Shown piece by piece: positions 34,515 through 42,854 of a stretch of DNA of 64,000 nt. Source of the DNA: Cryptosporangium arvum DSM 44712. GTDB taxonomy: Bacteria > Actinomycetota > Actinomycetes > Mycobacteriales > Cryptosporangiaceae. Within the stretch, counting starts at the first letter, position 1. Each line of letters starts with the position of its first letter. Under the pieces are notes generated by a model. That model was not told where the DNA came from. It did not search any database and saw nothing but the letters and a program-made list of their open reading frames with translations. The translations under genes were made by a program, and so were the position numbers. The DNA is taken from contig NZ_KK073874.1 of assembly GCF_000585375.1 (NCBI RefSeq), positions 1,984,001 to 2,048,000 on the forward strand, in the 5' to 3' direction.

Positions 34515-35167
34515 TCGGTGTAGTCCACGAAGTGGAAGCCGCCGCTTCCGGCGCGCTTCTCGACCGTGTCGACGACCGGCGGCACCGCTTCGGCGACCGT
34601 GCGCACCGCGCCCGGCCCGCCCAGCTCGGTGCGCACGTGGCCGGGGTTGACCAGGAGCAGCGTGCGCCCGTCGCCCTCGTGTCGCACCGCGTAGCAGCGC
34701 ATCAGCTGGTTCAGCGCGGACTTGCTCGCCCGGTAGACGTCGTACCCGGCGTTGTCGTTGAGCGTGATGCTGCCCTGCCGCGACGACATCACCGCGATCG
34801 TCCCGGTCGGCGGCACCAGGTCGCCGAGCGCCTCGATCGCGCGCATCGGGCTCAGCACGTTCGTCACCATCACGTCGACGAACTCCTCGGTGGAGACCGA
34901 TGCGGCCGGTGCGTCGGTGCTCGCGACGCCGGCGTTGACGAACAGGAGGTCGATCGTCTGCCCGTCGAGTCGCCTGCGCAGGGCGTCGAGTTGGTCCGGG
35001 CTGGTGATGTCGAGGGTTTCCACGGTGACGTCGAGGTCGGCGAGGGCGTCGGGGGAGCCGTTGCGGACGGTTCCGATGACGTTCCAGCCGCGGGCCCGGA
35101 ACTCGGCGGCCATCCCGAGGCCCAGGCCGCGGGACGCTCCGAGGATCAGCACGGTTGAGTTGCTCAT
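34496..35167 (-). CDS. SDR family oxidoreductase
   Basis: A 223-residue classical short-chain dehydrogenase. The NAD(P)-binding motif is GASRGLGLGMA (residues 9-19), NAG is in VNAGVAS, and the catalytic Ser/Tyr/Lys are in MSSRQGS and YDVYRASK. Substrate unknown. ATG 35167 is in the shared promoter with the TetR gene, whose product is the likely repressor. A much longer frame upstream runs antisense through the TetR gene and is rejected. Confidence 0.9.
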   Translation of the reverse strand: MSNSTVLILGASRGLGLGMAAEFRARGWNVIGTVRNGSPDALADLDVTVETLDITSPDQLDALRRRLDGQTIDLLFVNAGVASTDAPAASVSTEEFVDVMVTNVLSPMRAIEALGDLVPPTGTIAVMSSRQGSITLNDNAGYDVYRASKSALNQLMRCYAVRHEGDGRTLLLVNPGHVRTELGGPGAVRTVAEAVPPVVDTVEKRAGSGGFHFVDYTDQVVPW

Positions 35168-35180
35168 GGCGCCAGTATAG

Positions 35181-35202
35181 CCAACGCCAACGTTGGAGTT
35201 GG
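35181..35202. promoter_or_regulatory. palindromic operator between SDR and TetR genes
   Basis: A 22-bp near-perfect palindrome with the exact core CCAACGTTGG and outer arms CCAAC/GTTGG; one pair mismatches. It lies 14 bases before the SDR start and 20 before the TetR start, a standard position for a TetR-family autorepressor. Confidence 0.75.
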
Positions 35203-35221
35203 GAGCGCTAAGCTGAGAGAC

Positions 35222-35821
35222 ATGCCCCGGGACGTCGAAGCCACCAAACGACGGATCCGCGACGCCGCGCTGCGGGAGTTCGCCGAGCACGGGCTGCACG
35301 GCACCACCGTCGAGCGCATCGCGGTGCGAGCCAAGGCCAACAAGGAGCGGATCTACAGCTACTTCGGCGACAAGAACGCGCTGTTCCTGAGCGTCATCGC
35401 CGAGGAGTTGGACAAGGTCGCCGCCGCGATCCCGGTCCGCGTCGAGCGCACCGAGGACTTCGGCGAGATGGCCGGTCGCACGTTCGACTACCTGCGTGAG
35501 GACCCGGGGCTGCAGCGGCTGATGCTCTGGGAAGGGCTGGCGGACACCGGAGCGGTCGCCGACGAGGCCAACCGCGGGCTCCACTACCGGGAGAAGACCG
35601 AGGCGATCCGGGTCGCCCAGCAACGCGGCCTGCTGGACGACACCCTCGAGCCGCACCACCTGATGTTCTTCCTGCTGGCGCTGGCGAACTGGTGGTTCGC
35701 GGCCCCGCAGATGGCGCGCATGCTCACCGGCGGCCCGATCGACGAGGACGAGTGGGCCGGCCGGCGCCGCGCGGTGGTCGCGGCGGCCAACCGTTTGTGC
35801 CGCCCCGACGTCGGGAAATAG
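35222..35821 (+). CDS. TetR family transcriptional regulator
   Basis: A 199-residue regulator. The N-terminal helix-turn-helix reads TVERIAVRAKANKERIYSYF (residues about 29-48), the usual TetR recognition helix. The C-terminal helical domain contains LQRLMLWEGLAD and resembles the TetR_C group with a hydrophobic ligand pocket. It is divergent from the SDR gene across 54 bases containing the palindrome, so it probably represses that gene and itself. Confidence 0.92.
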   Translation: MPRDVEATKRRIRDAALREFAEHGLHGTTVERIAVRAKANKERIYSYFGDKNALFLSVIAEELDKVAAAIPVRVERTEDFGEMAGRTFDYLREDPGLQRLMLWEGLADTGAVADEANRGLHYREKTEAIRVAQQRGLLDDTLEPHHLMFFLLALANWWFAAPQMARMLTGGPIDEDEWAGRRRAVVAAANRLCRPDVGK

Positions 35822-35851
35822 GCGTTCGGACCGAGAGGACAGGTGATCGCG

Positions 35852-36037
35852 ATGGCCGAGGAAACCCGGTACTGGTGGAACCTCAAGCACAAGCGCGTCG
35901 AAACCGACGACGACCGGGGCAAGGCGGCTGACCGCCTCGGCCCGTACTCGTCTCGGGAAGCCGCGGAGAAGGCCCTGGACACCGTCGCCGCACGGAACGC
36001 GGCCGCGGACGCCGAAGACCGGCGCTGGAACGACTGA
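35852..36037 (+). CDS. small conserved actinobacterial protein, SPOR-like
   Basis: A 61-residue charged protein: MAEETRYWWNLKHKRVE, then DRLGPYSSREAAEKALDTV. Proteins of this kind are widespread in actinobacteria and have sometimes been mislabelled as methionine aminopeptidase. The GPYSSREEAEKAL-type segment resembles half of a SPOR repeat. Function unknown. ATG 35852 follows GAGAGGAC; an in-frame GTG nine bases earlier is possible. Confidence 0.75.
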   Translation: MAEETRYWWNLKHKRVETDDDRGKAADRLGPYSSREAAEKALDTVAARNAAADAEDRRWND

Positions 36038-36130
36038 TCGCTCGAACTCCCGGGGTACCGTCGAGATGAACCGTTTCGACCGGCGGCGAGATCGCTCGGC
36101 GAGGGTTCGCCGAGTACCCCGGGAGGCAGC

Positions 36131-36535
36131 ATGGACTTCGATCGTCCACCGGTTCGCGCTTCGGACAAAGACCGCGAGCGTGTCGTCGAACTGCTGCGGC
36201 AGCACACATCCGAGGGCCGGCTGACGATCGAGGAGTACGAGCAGCGCGTCGAGACGGCGTACGCGACCAAGACCGTCGCCGAACTGCGTCCGTTACTGGC
36301 GGACCTGCCGGTGCCGCTCGACGAGGTGCTCCCGGCGGCGGCCGTGGTGAAACCGGCCCGCGCGCCGGAGCACTCCGACGGTTGGGTGCGCTACGCGATG
36401 ATCGCCGCGGCGGTCTTCCTGATGCTCGGTGCGCTGGTGGCCGCGAGCCGGGGAGTCTTCGCGGTCTGGCCGCTGCTCCTGATCGGCATCTTCGTGTTCG
36501 GTGGCGGCAGCGGAGGCCGCCGCCGCCACCACTGA
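36131..36535 (+). CDS. DUF1707 (SHOCT-like) domain membrane protein
   Basis: A 134-residue protein. Residues 8-60 are the DUF1707 domain (VRASDKDRERVVELLRQH, then GRLTIEEYEQRVETAYAT). Residues about 95-130 form one or two membrane helices, and the tail is Gly/Arg/His-rich. DUF1707 resembles the SHOCT domain; no function is proven. ATG 36131 follows GGGAGGCAGC. It converges with panB. Confidence 0.85.
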   Translation: MDFDRPPVRASDKDRERVVELLRQHTSEGRLTIEEYEQRVETAYATKTVAELRPLLADLPVPLDEVLPAAAVVKPARAPEHSDGWVRYAMIAAAVFLMLGALVAASRGVFAVWPLLLIGIFVFGGGSGGRRRHH

Positions 36536-36544
36536 ACTCAGTGG
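36529..36544. terminator. small hairpin shared by DUF1707 gene and panB ends
   Basis: CCACTGA and TCAGTGG form a 7-bp stem with a two-base loop that contains both stop codons. Short for a terminator, but it is the only structure between the two convergent genes. Confidence 0.4.
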
Positions 36545-37374
36545 AAAGTGTGTTCCTCGGCCGGGAACTTGCCTTCCCGGACGTCCTCGGCGAACCGGCG
36601 GGCCGCGTCGTCGAGGATCGCGTTCATGTCCGCGTACTGCTTGACGAACCGCGGCAGCTTGCCGGTGCGCAGGCCCGCCATGTCCTGCCAGACCAGCACC
36701 TGCGCGTCGGTGTAACCGCCGGCTCCGATGCCGACCGTCGGTACCCGGATCGCGTCGGTGACCCGCTTGGCGACGTCCGAGGTGACCATCTCCAGCACCA
36801 CCGCGATCGCACCGGCCTCGGCGAGCGTGACCGCGTCCTCGACGATGCGGTCGGCGTCGTCACCGCGGCCCTGTACGCGGTAGCCCGACAGCAGGTTCTC
36901 GTGCTGCGGGGTGAAGCCGACGTGCGCGAACACCGGGATGCCGGCCCCGGTCAGCGCGTCGACCTGTGGCGCGACCCGCGCGCCACCCTCGAGCTTGACC
37001 GCGTGCGCGCGGCCTTCCTTCAGGAACCGGACGCCGGTCGCGAGCGCCTGCGCGGGCCCGGACTCGAACGACCCGAACGGGAAGTCGGCCACCACCATCG
37101 CCCGCGAAGCCGCGCCGCTCACGGCCCGGACCAGCGGAATCAATTCGTCGACGGTGACCGGCAGCGAAGTCTCGTTGCCGAACACGTTGTTCGACGCCGA
37201 GTCGCCGACCAGCAGGACCGGGATACCGGCCCGGTCGAACAGGGCGGCGGTGTACTGGTCGTAGGACGTGAGCATCGCCCACCGCTCACCGCGTTCCTTC
37301 GCGGCGACCAGGTCACGGGCACGGACTCGGCGGTGCGAGGGACCGCCGTACAACGACGTCTCTTCGGACATCAT
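36538..37374 (-). CDS. panB: 3-methyl-2-oxobutanoate hydroxymethyltransferase
   Basis: First enzyme of pantothenate synthesis; it transfers a hydroxymethyl group from methylenetetrahydrofolate to alpha-ketoisovalerate. Length 278 residues is normal. Conserved parts are MLTSYDQYTAALFDRAGIPV, LVGDSASNNVFGNETSLPVT with the metal-binding Asp, FPFGSFE, VKLEGG, and AHVGFTPQ with GYRVQGR. ATG 37374 is preceded by GGAGGAAAGGGG. It lies next to glnA2 as panB does in M. tuberculosis (Rv2225). Confidence 0.95.
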   Translation of the reverse strand: MMSEETSLYGGPSHRRVRARDLVAAKERGERWAMLTSYDQYTAALFDRAGIPVLLVGDSASNNVFGNETSLPVTVDELIPLVRAVSGAASRAMVVADFPFGSFESGPAQALATGVRFLKEGRAHAVKLEGGARVAPQVDALTGAGIPVFAHVGFTPQHENLLSGYRVQGRGDDADRIVEDAVTLAEAGAIAVVLEMVTSDVAKRVTDAIRVPTVGIGAGGYTDAQVLVWQDMAGLRTGKLPRFVKQYADMNAILDDAARRFAEDVREGKFPAEEHTFH

Positions 37375-37550
37375 CGTCCCCTTTCCTCCTCGAGGCCCGC
37401 CTGCGCGGGTCCCCGGGTACGCCTTCATCGTCGCACCGGATCCGCCCGCACGCGCGTGGGGTTCGTCACGGTCGGAGTGCCCCCTTGTGATGTGATATCA
37501 GCGTCATCCAGGGCCAGATCCGGCGATTCCCCACAGGGTGCCCCAACCCC

Positions 37551-37566
37551 GTAACGTCGTCGTAAC
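37551..37566 (+). promoter_or_regulatory. candidate GlnR site upstream of glnA2
   Basis: GTAAC-GTCGTC-GTAAC fits the actinobacterial GlnR half-site rule AC-n9-AC (AC at 37554 and 37565). It lies 59 bases before the glnA2 start. Regulation by nitrogen status is inferred. Confidence 0.45.
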
Positions 37567-37624
37567 AAGGCCCCGGGAGACTCCGGGCAGCAGTCCGAGT
37601 GCACTGAAACGAGGGGAACGCGTC

Positions 37625-38977
37625 GTGGACCGTCAGCAGGATTTTGTGCTGCGCACGCTGGAAGAGCGAGACATTCGCTTCGTCCGGCTGTGGTTCACCG
37701 ACGTGCTCGGGACGCTGAAGAGCGTCTCGGTCGCGCCGGCGGAGCTCGAGGCGGCGTTCGAAGAGGGCATCGGCTTCGACGGCTCGGCGATCGAGGGCTT
37801 CACCCGGGTCTACGAGGCCGACATGGTCGCGATGCCCGACCCGTCGACGTTCCAGGTCTTCCCGTTCGAGGGTGCCGGGTCCGGCGAGAGCGCCCGGATG
37901 TTCTGCGACATCCAGATGCCCGACGGGTCGCCGTCCTGGGCCGACCCGCGCCACGTGCTGCGTCGCGCCCTGCGCAAGGCCGCCGACAAGGGGTTCACGT
38001 TCTACACGCACCCCGAGATCGAGTTCTTCCTGCTGGCCGACCACCCCACCGACGGTCGCCGGCCCACGCCGGTCGACTCCGGCGGCTACTTCGACCACAC
38101 CACGCACGCCACCGCGCGTGACTTCCGTCGGCAGGCCGTGCTGGCGCTGGAGCGCATCGGCATCTCGGTGGAGTTCAGCCACCACGAGACCGCGCCCGGT
38201 CAGCAGGAGATCGACCTGCGCTACGCCGACGCGCTGGCCACCGCCGACAACATCATGACGTTCCGGCACGTCATCAAGGAGGTCGCGCTCTTCCAGGGCG
38301 TCTCCGCGACGTTCATGCCCAAGCCGTTCACCGACCTGGCCGGCAACGGCATGCACACCCACCTGTCGCTGTTCGAGGGCGAGCGCAACGCGTTCCACGA
38401 CCCGGGCGACCCGATGACGCTGTCGAAGACCGCCAAGGCGTTCATCGCCGGCATGCTCTTCCACGCGCGGGAGTACACCGCCGTCACCAACCAGTGGGTG
38501 AACTCGTACAAGCGGCTGTTCGGCGCTCCGCAGCACAACGTCGTCAACGAGGCGCCCAGCGCGATCAGCTGGGGGCACCTGAACCGGTCGGCGCTGGTGC
38601 GGGTGCCGCGCTACGGCAAGCCGCACTCGGCTCGCGTCGAGATCCGGTCGGTCGACGCGGCCTGCAACCCGTACCTGACGTTCGCGGTGCTGCTGGCGGC
38701 CGGTCTCAAGGGCATCGAAGAGGGCTACGAGCTGCCTCCGGGGGCCGAGGACGACGTGTGGTCGCTCTCGCCGGAGGAGCGGCGTGCGCTGGGGTACGAG
38801 GACCTGCCGCACAACCTCTCCGAGGCGCTCGGCTACATGGAGAAGAGCGAGCTGGTCGCCGAGACGCTCGGCGAGCAGATCTTCGACTTCTTCTTGAAGA
38901 ACAAGCGCGCCGAGTGGGACGACTATCGCCGCCAGGTCACCGCGTACGAGCGGCGTCGGTACCTGCCATTCTTGTGA
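37625..38977 (+). CDS. glnA2: glutamine synthetase-like ligase, GlnA2 type
   Basis: A 450-residue member of the type I glutamine synthetase family. It has the GS landmarks FDGSAIEGF, EIEFFLL, MPKPFTDLAGNGMHTHLS, and NSYKRLFG with EIRSVDAACNPYL. The position of the adenylylated tyrosine of GlnA1 is occupied by Trp379 (DVWSLSPEER), so control by GlnE is not expected. Streptomyces relatives of this group make gamma-glutamylpolyamines, so the substrate may not be ammonia. GTG 37625 follows GAGGGGAACG and gives the usual GlnA2 length. Next to glnE as in mycobacteria (Rv2222c). Confidence 0.9.
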   Translation: MDRQQDFVLRTLEERDIRFVRLWFTDVLGTLKSVSVAPAELEAAFEEGIGFDGSAIEGFTRVYEADMVAMPDPSTFQVFPFEGAGSGESARMFCDIQMPDGSPSWADPRHVLRRALRKAADKGFTFYTHPEIEFFLLADHPTDGRRPTPVDSGGYFDHTTHATARDFRRQAVLALERIGISVEFSHHETAPGQQEIDLRYADALATADNIMTFRHVIKEVALFQGVSATFMPKPFTDLAGNGMHTHLSLFEGERNAFHDPGDPMTLSKTAKAFIAGMLFHAREYTAVTNQWVNSYKRLFGAPQHNVVNEAPSAISWGHLNRSALVRVPRYGKPHSARVEIRSVDAACNPYLTFAVLLAAGLKGIEEGYELPPGAEDDVWSLSPEERRALGYEDLPHNLSEALGYMEKSELVAETLGEQIFDFFLKNKRAEWDDYRRQVTAYERRRYLPFL

Positions 38978-39000
38978 GCGGCAGTCGATAGCCTGCAGGG

Positions 39001-39759
39001 GTGAGCAACCCACGCCTGCTGGTCGTCCGGAACGATGCCGAGGACGACGCCCGTCGACTCGGGGACTGGTTGGTCGAGGCAGGCGCCGATCTGCACGTCG
39101 TCAACGCCGACGCCGGTGACGCGCTGCCGGCCGACCTGACCGGGTACGACGGTGTGGTCGTGCTGGGCGGCGCCCAGGCGGCCCACGGCGAACCGGCGTC
39201 GCCCTGGTTCCCGGCGTTGAAGGCGCTGCTGCGCGAAGCGGTGCACGAGCGGGTGGCCACCCTGGGCGTCTGCCTGGGTGGCCAGCTGCTCGCCGACGCG
39301 CTGGGCGGACGGGTGGAGCCGGCCGCCAACGGGCCGGAGATCGGGGCGTTCCTGGTGGCCAAGCGGGACGTCGCCGACACCGACCCGCTGTTCGCGATGC
39401 TGCCGTTCACGCCGGACGTGTACCAGTGGCACGTCGACGAGATCACGGTCCTTCCGCCCGGCGCGGTGCTGCTCGCGTCATCGCCCCGGGTGCCTCACCA
39501 GGCCTTCCGGATCGGTCCGAAGGCCTGGGGAATCCAGTTCCACATCGAGTGCGACCAGGCGATGCTGGCGTCGTGGGCGGCCGGGGACGACGGTTCGCTC
39601 GAACGCGCCGGGCTGGACGCGGCGACCGTACTGGCCCGGTGCGCGGCGGTGGAGACCGACGTCGAAGAGGTGTGGCGTCCGTTCGCGGCCCGGTTCGTGG
39701 CGGTCGCCGCCGGTCGCGGCGCCGGCCCCGGCGTACCCCTCCCGGTGGTGGAGGCATGA
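39001..39759 (+). CDS. class I glutamine amidotransferase domain protein
   Basis: A 252-residue GATase1 enzyme. The triad is Cys91 (GVCLGGQ), His181 and Glu183 (IQFHIE). It is a stand-alone glutaminase-like protein; in actinobacteria such proteins lie between glnA2 and glnE or near gamma-glutamyl-polyamine genes, where they may hydrolyse gamma-glutamyl bonds. GTG 39001 starts MSNPRLLVVRND. The stop overlaps glnE by four bases (ATGA). Confidence 0.88.
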   Translation: MSNPRLLVVRNDAEDDARRLGDWLVEAGADLHVVNADAGDALPADLTGYDGVVVLGGAQAAHGEPASPWFPALKALLREAVHERVATLGVCLGGQLLADALGGRVEPAANGPEIGAFLVAKRDVADTDPLFAMLPFTPDVYQWHVDEITVLPPGAVLLASSPRVPHQAFRIGPKAWGIQFHIECDQAMLASWAAGDDGSLERAGLDAATVLARCAAVETDVEEVWRPFAARFVAVAAGRGAGPGVPLPVVEA

Positions 39760-42700
39760 CCCGTCCCGTTCCCGTCGGCACCAGCCGGCTGGCCCGCCTC
39801 GGGTTCCGCGATCCCAGCCGCGCCGCGGACCTCCTCGGGCCCGACGGGCTCGGCTGGTGGAGCCCGGAGGCGTCCGCCCCCGCCGGTCCCGACGGCGAAC
39901 TGCTGATCACCGAGCTCGCCGCGGCGGCCGACCCCGACCTCGCGGTGCTCACGCTGCACCGGCTCAACGCCGCCCAGAAGGAACCGGCCGCGCTCGCCGC
40001 CTCGCTCCGCGAGGACGTCGGCTTCCGCCACCGGCTGTTCGGCGTCCTCGGCGCGTCGGCCGCGCTCGGGGATCACCTCTGTGCTTTTCCCGACGAGTGG
40101 CGCGCGCTGGTGACCGGCGTGTGGGAACCCTCGCCCCCGTCCCCGGAGCTGCTCCGCGAGATCCTGCTGGACGCGGTGGGCGCGCCGATCGACGCCGGGG
40201 AAACCTGGGGGAGCGCTGGGGTGAAAGCGCGGGGTTCCGGGCCCGACGTCGTCGCCGATCTGCGGCTGGTCTATCGCCGGTGCCTGCTGCGTACCGTGGC
40301 CCGCGACCTCAGCGACGCCGGGCCCACCGGCCGCTCCGACGTCGCGATGATCGCCACCGAGCTCGCCGACCTGGCCGAGGCCACGGTGCGGGCCGCGCTC
40401 GCGGTGTCCGCGGCCGCCCTGCCCGACGGCGCTCCGGCGGTGCGGCTGGGCGTCATCGGCATGGGTAAGTGCGGCGGCCGGGAACTCAACTACCTCAGCG
40501 ACGTCGACGTGGTGTTCGTGGCCGAGCCGGGCGCGCCCGGCGAGGAGTTTCCCGGCACCGAGAACCCGGGTCCCGCGCTGCGTGCCGCGACGTCGCTGGC
40601 CAGCGGCATGATCCGGATCTGCCAGGAGGTCGCGTGGCAGGTCGACGCCGCGCTGCGTCCGGAGGGCAAGGACGGACCGCTGGTCCGGACGCTCGCGTCG
40701 CACGCCGCGTACTACAAGCAGTGGGCCCGCACCTGGGAGTTCCAGGCGCTGATCAAGGCCCGCCCGATCGCCGGCGACCTCGACCTCGGCATGGCCTGGA
40801 TGGGTGAGGTCACGCCGCTGGTGTGGGGCACCACCACCGGTAAGTCACGCCGGGACGGCGCCGCCGGGCGCGAGGGCGCGGTCGCCGAGATCCGGGCGAT
40901 GCGTCAGCGGGTCGAGCAGTCGCTGCCGGCCAAGGAGGCGGCCCGGGAGATCAAGCTCGGCCCCGGCGGCCTGCGTGACATCGAGTTCGCCGTGCAGCTG
41001 CTGCAGCTCGTCCACGGCCGGGGCGACGCGACACTGCGCAGCGGCAACACGCTCGACGCACTGCGGGCCCTGATCGACGGCGGGTACGTCGGCCGGCTCG
41101 ACGGCGAGGCGTTCGACTCGTCCTACCGGTTCCTGCGCACGGTCGAGCACCGGCTGCAGCTGCAGCGGCTGCGCCGCACCCACAGCCTGCCCACCGACCA
41201 CGACGAGCTGCGTTGGCTGGCCGCGATGCTGGGGCACCGGGGCGGCGGCGACCCGGTCGAGGCGTTCCACGCCGAGTGGGCCCGGCACTCCCGCGAGGTG
41301 CGTCGGCTGCACGAGAAGCTGTTCTACCGCCCGCTGCTCGAGGCGGTCGCCACCGTCTCCAACGAAGACCTGCGGATGCTGCCGGAGTCGGCCCAGGCGC
41401 GGTTGGAGGCGCTCGGCTTCACCGACCCGTCCGGAGCGCTGCGTCACGTCCAGGCGCTGACGCAGGGCGTCTCCCGGCGCGCGCACATCCAGCGGGCACT
41501 GCTCCCGGCGATGCTGGGGCTGTTCGCCGACGCGCCCGACCCCGACGCCGGCCTGCTCGCCTACCGGCAGGTGTCCGACCGGCTCGGCACCACGCCGTGG
41601 TTCCTCCGGCTGGTGCGCGACGAGGGGCTGGTCGCCGAACGGCTGCCGACGCTGCTCGGCACCAGCGTCTACGTCGCCGACCTGCTCACCCACGACCCGG
41701 AAGGGTTGCGGCTGCTCGCCGAGGACAGCGAGCTGCGGCCCCGCTCCCGGGAGGTGCTGCACGGCGCGCTGCGTGCGGCCGCCACCCGCCACGCGGACGC
41801 GGAGTCGTCGGTGGTGGCGGCCCGCGCGCTGCGCCGCCGGGAACTGCTGCGTACCGCGTTCGCGGACCTGCTCGGTTTCGACGACGTCGAGACCGTCGGC
41901 CGCGCGCTCACCGACGTGTGCGACGCCGTGCTGGTGGCCGCGCTGGGCGTCGCCGAGCGGGTGGTGAGCGAGCAGCGCCAGGGCGAGCTGCCGATGCGGA
42001 TGGCGATCATCGGCATGGGCCGGCTCGGCGGGTCGGAGATGTCGTACTCCTCCGACGCCGACGTGATGTTCGTGCACGAACCGCTGGCCGGCGCGTCCGA
42101 GCACGACGCCACCGTGGCGGCGCGCGCGGTGGCCGAGGAACTGCGTCGGCTGCTGTCGATGCCGGCGCCCGACCCGCCGGTGGGCATCGACGCGAACCTG
42201 CGCCCCGAGGGCCGCCAGGGGCCGCTCGTGCGGTCGCTCGGGTCGTACGCGGAGTACTACCGGCGCTGGTCGAAGCCGTGGGAGTGGCAGGCGCTGCTCC
42301 GGGCCCGGCCGGTGGCCGGTGACGAGGACCTGGGTCGCCGGTTCGTCGAGCTGATCGACCCGCTGCGCTACCCGGCCGAGGGCCTGGACACGGCCGCGGT
42401 CACCGAGATCCGCCGGATCAAGGCCCGGGTCGACGTCGAGCGGCTGCCACGCGGCGCCGACCCGGCGACGCACACCAAGCTGGGACGCGGTGGCCTCGCG
42501 GACGTCGAGTGGACCGTGCAGCTGCTGCAGCTGCGCTCCGCGGCGCAGGTGCCGGGGCTGCGGACGACGCAGACGATCGCGGCGCTGGGCGCGGCCCGGG
42601 ACGCGTCGCTGATCAGCGAGGTCGACCACGACGCGCTGGTCGCCGCGTGGGAGCTGGCCGCGCAGGTGCGCAACGGGCTGATGCTGGTGCGTGGCCGCCC

Positions 42701-42854
42701 GTCGGACCAGCTGCCGCGGCACGGCCGGGAGCTGACCGGGGTGGCCCGCGCGGTCGGCTGGTCGTCGGACGACGACACCGGCGAGTTCCTCGACGACTAC
42801 CTGCGGACCATGCGGCACGGACGGCAGGCGGTGGAGCGAGTGTTCTATGCCTGA
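39756..42854 (+). CDS. glnE: bifunctional glutamine-synthetase adenylyltransferase/deadenylase
   Basis: A 1032-residue two-headed nucleotidyltransferase that attaches AMP to, and removes it from, the conserved tyrosine of GlnA1. Both catalytic heads carry a nucleotidyltransferase motif: GMGKCGGRELNYLSDVDVVF near residue 233 (deadenylylase half) and GMGRLGGSEMSYSSDADVMF near residue 752 (adenylylase half). Each is followed by a GlnE helical domain containing a GRGGL/GPGGLRDIEF-type segment. It is co-directional and coupled with the amidotransferase gene. Its substrate, GlnA1, is encoded 4.4 kb downstream. Confidence 0.95.
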   Translation: MTRPVPVGTSRLARLGFRDPSRAADLLGPDGLGWWSPEASAPAGPDGELLITELAAAADPDLAVLTLHRLNAAQKEPAALAASLREDVGFRHRLFGVLGASAALGDHLCAFPDEWRALVTGVWEPSPPSPELLREILLDAVGAPIDAGETWGSAGVKARGSGPDVVADLRLVYRRCLLRTVARDLSDAGPTGRSDVAMIATELADLAEATVRAALAVSAAALPDGAPAVRLGVIGMGKCGGRELNYLSDVDVVFVAEPGAPGEEFPGTENPGPALRAATSLASGMIRICQEVAWQVDAALRPEGKDGPLVRTLASHAAYYKQWARTWEFQALIKARPIAGDLDLGMAWMGEVTPLVWGTTTGKSRRDGAAGREGAVAEIRAMRQRVEQSLPAKEAAREIKLGPGGLRDIEFAVQLLQLVHGRGDATLRSGNTLDALRALIDGGYVGRLDGEAFDSSYRFLRTVEHRLQLQRLRRTHSLPTDHDELRWLAAMLGHRGGGDPVEAFHAEWARHSREVRRLHEKLFYRPLLEAVATVSNEDLRMLPESAQARLEALGFTDPSGALRHVQALTQGVSRRAHIQRALLPAMLGLFADAPDPDAGLLAYRQVSDRLGTTPWFLRLVRDEGLVAERLPTLLGTSVYVADLLTHDPEGLRLLAEDSELRPRSREVLHGALRAAATRHADAESSVVAARALRRRELLRTAFADLLGFDDVETVGRALTDVCDAVLVAALGVAERVVSEQRQGELPMRMAIIGMGRLGGSEMSYSSDADVMFVHEPLAGASEHDATVAARAVAEELRRLLSMPAPDPPVGIDANLRPEGRQGPLVRSLGSYAEYYRRWSKPWEWQALLRARPVAGDEDLGRRFVELIDPLRYPAEGLDTAAVTEIRRIKARVDVERLPRGADPATHTKLGRGGLADVEWTVQLLQLRSAAQVPGLRTTQTIAALGAARDASLISEVDHDALVAAWELAAQVRNGLMLVRGRPSDQLPRHGRELTGVARAVGWSSDDDTGEFLDDYLRTMRHGRQAVERVFYA

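Noticed and set aside
42368-42778. Small frames antisense to glnE
   Set aside because: No ribosome-binding sites and no protein-like content; shadows of a strongly biased coding sequence.
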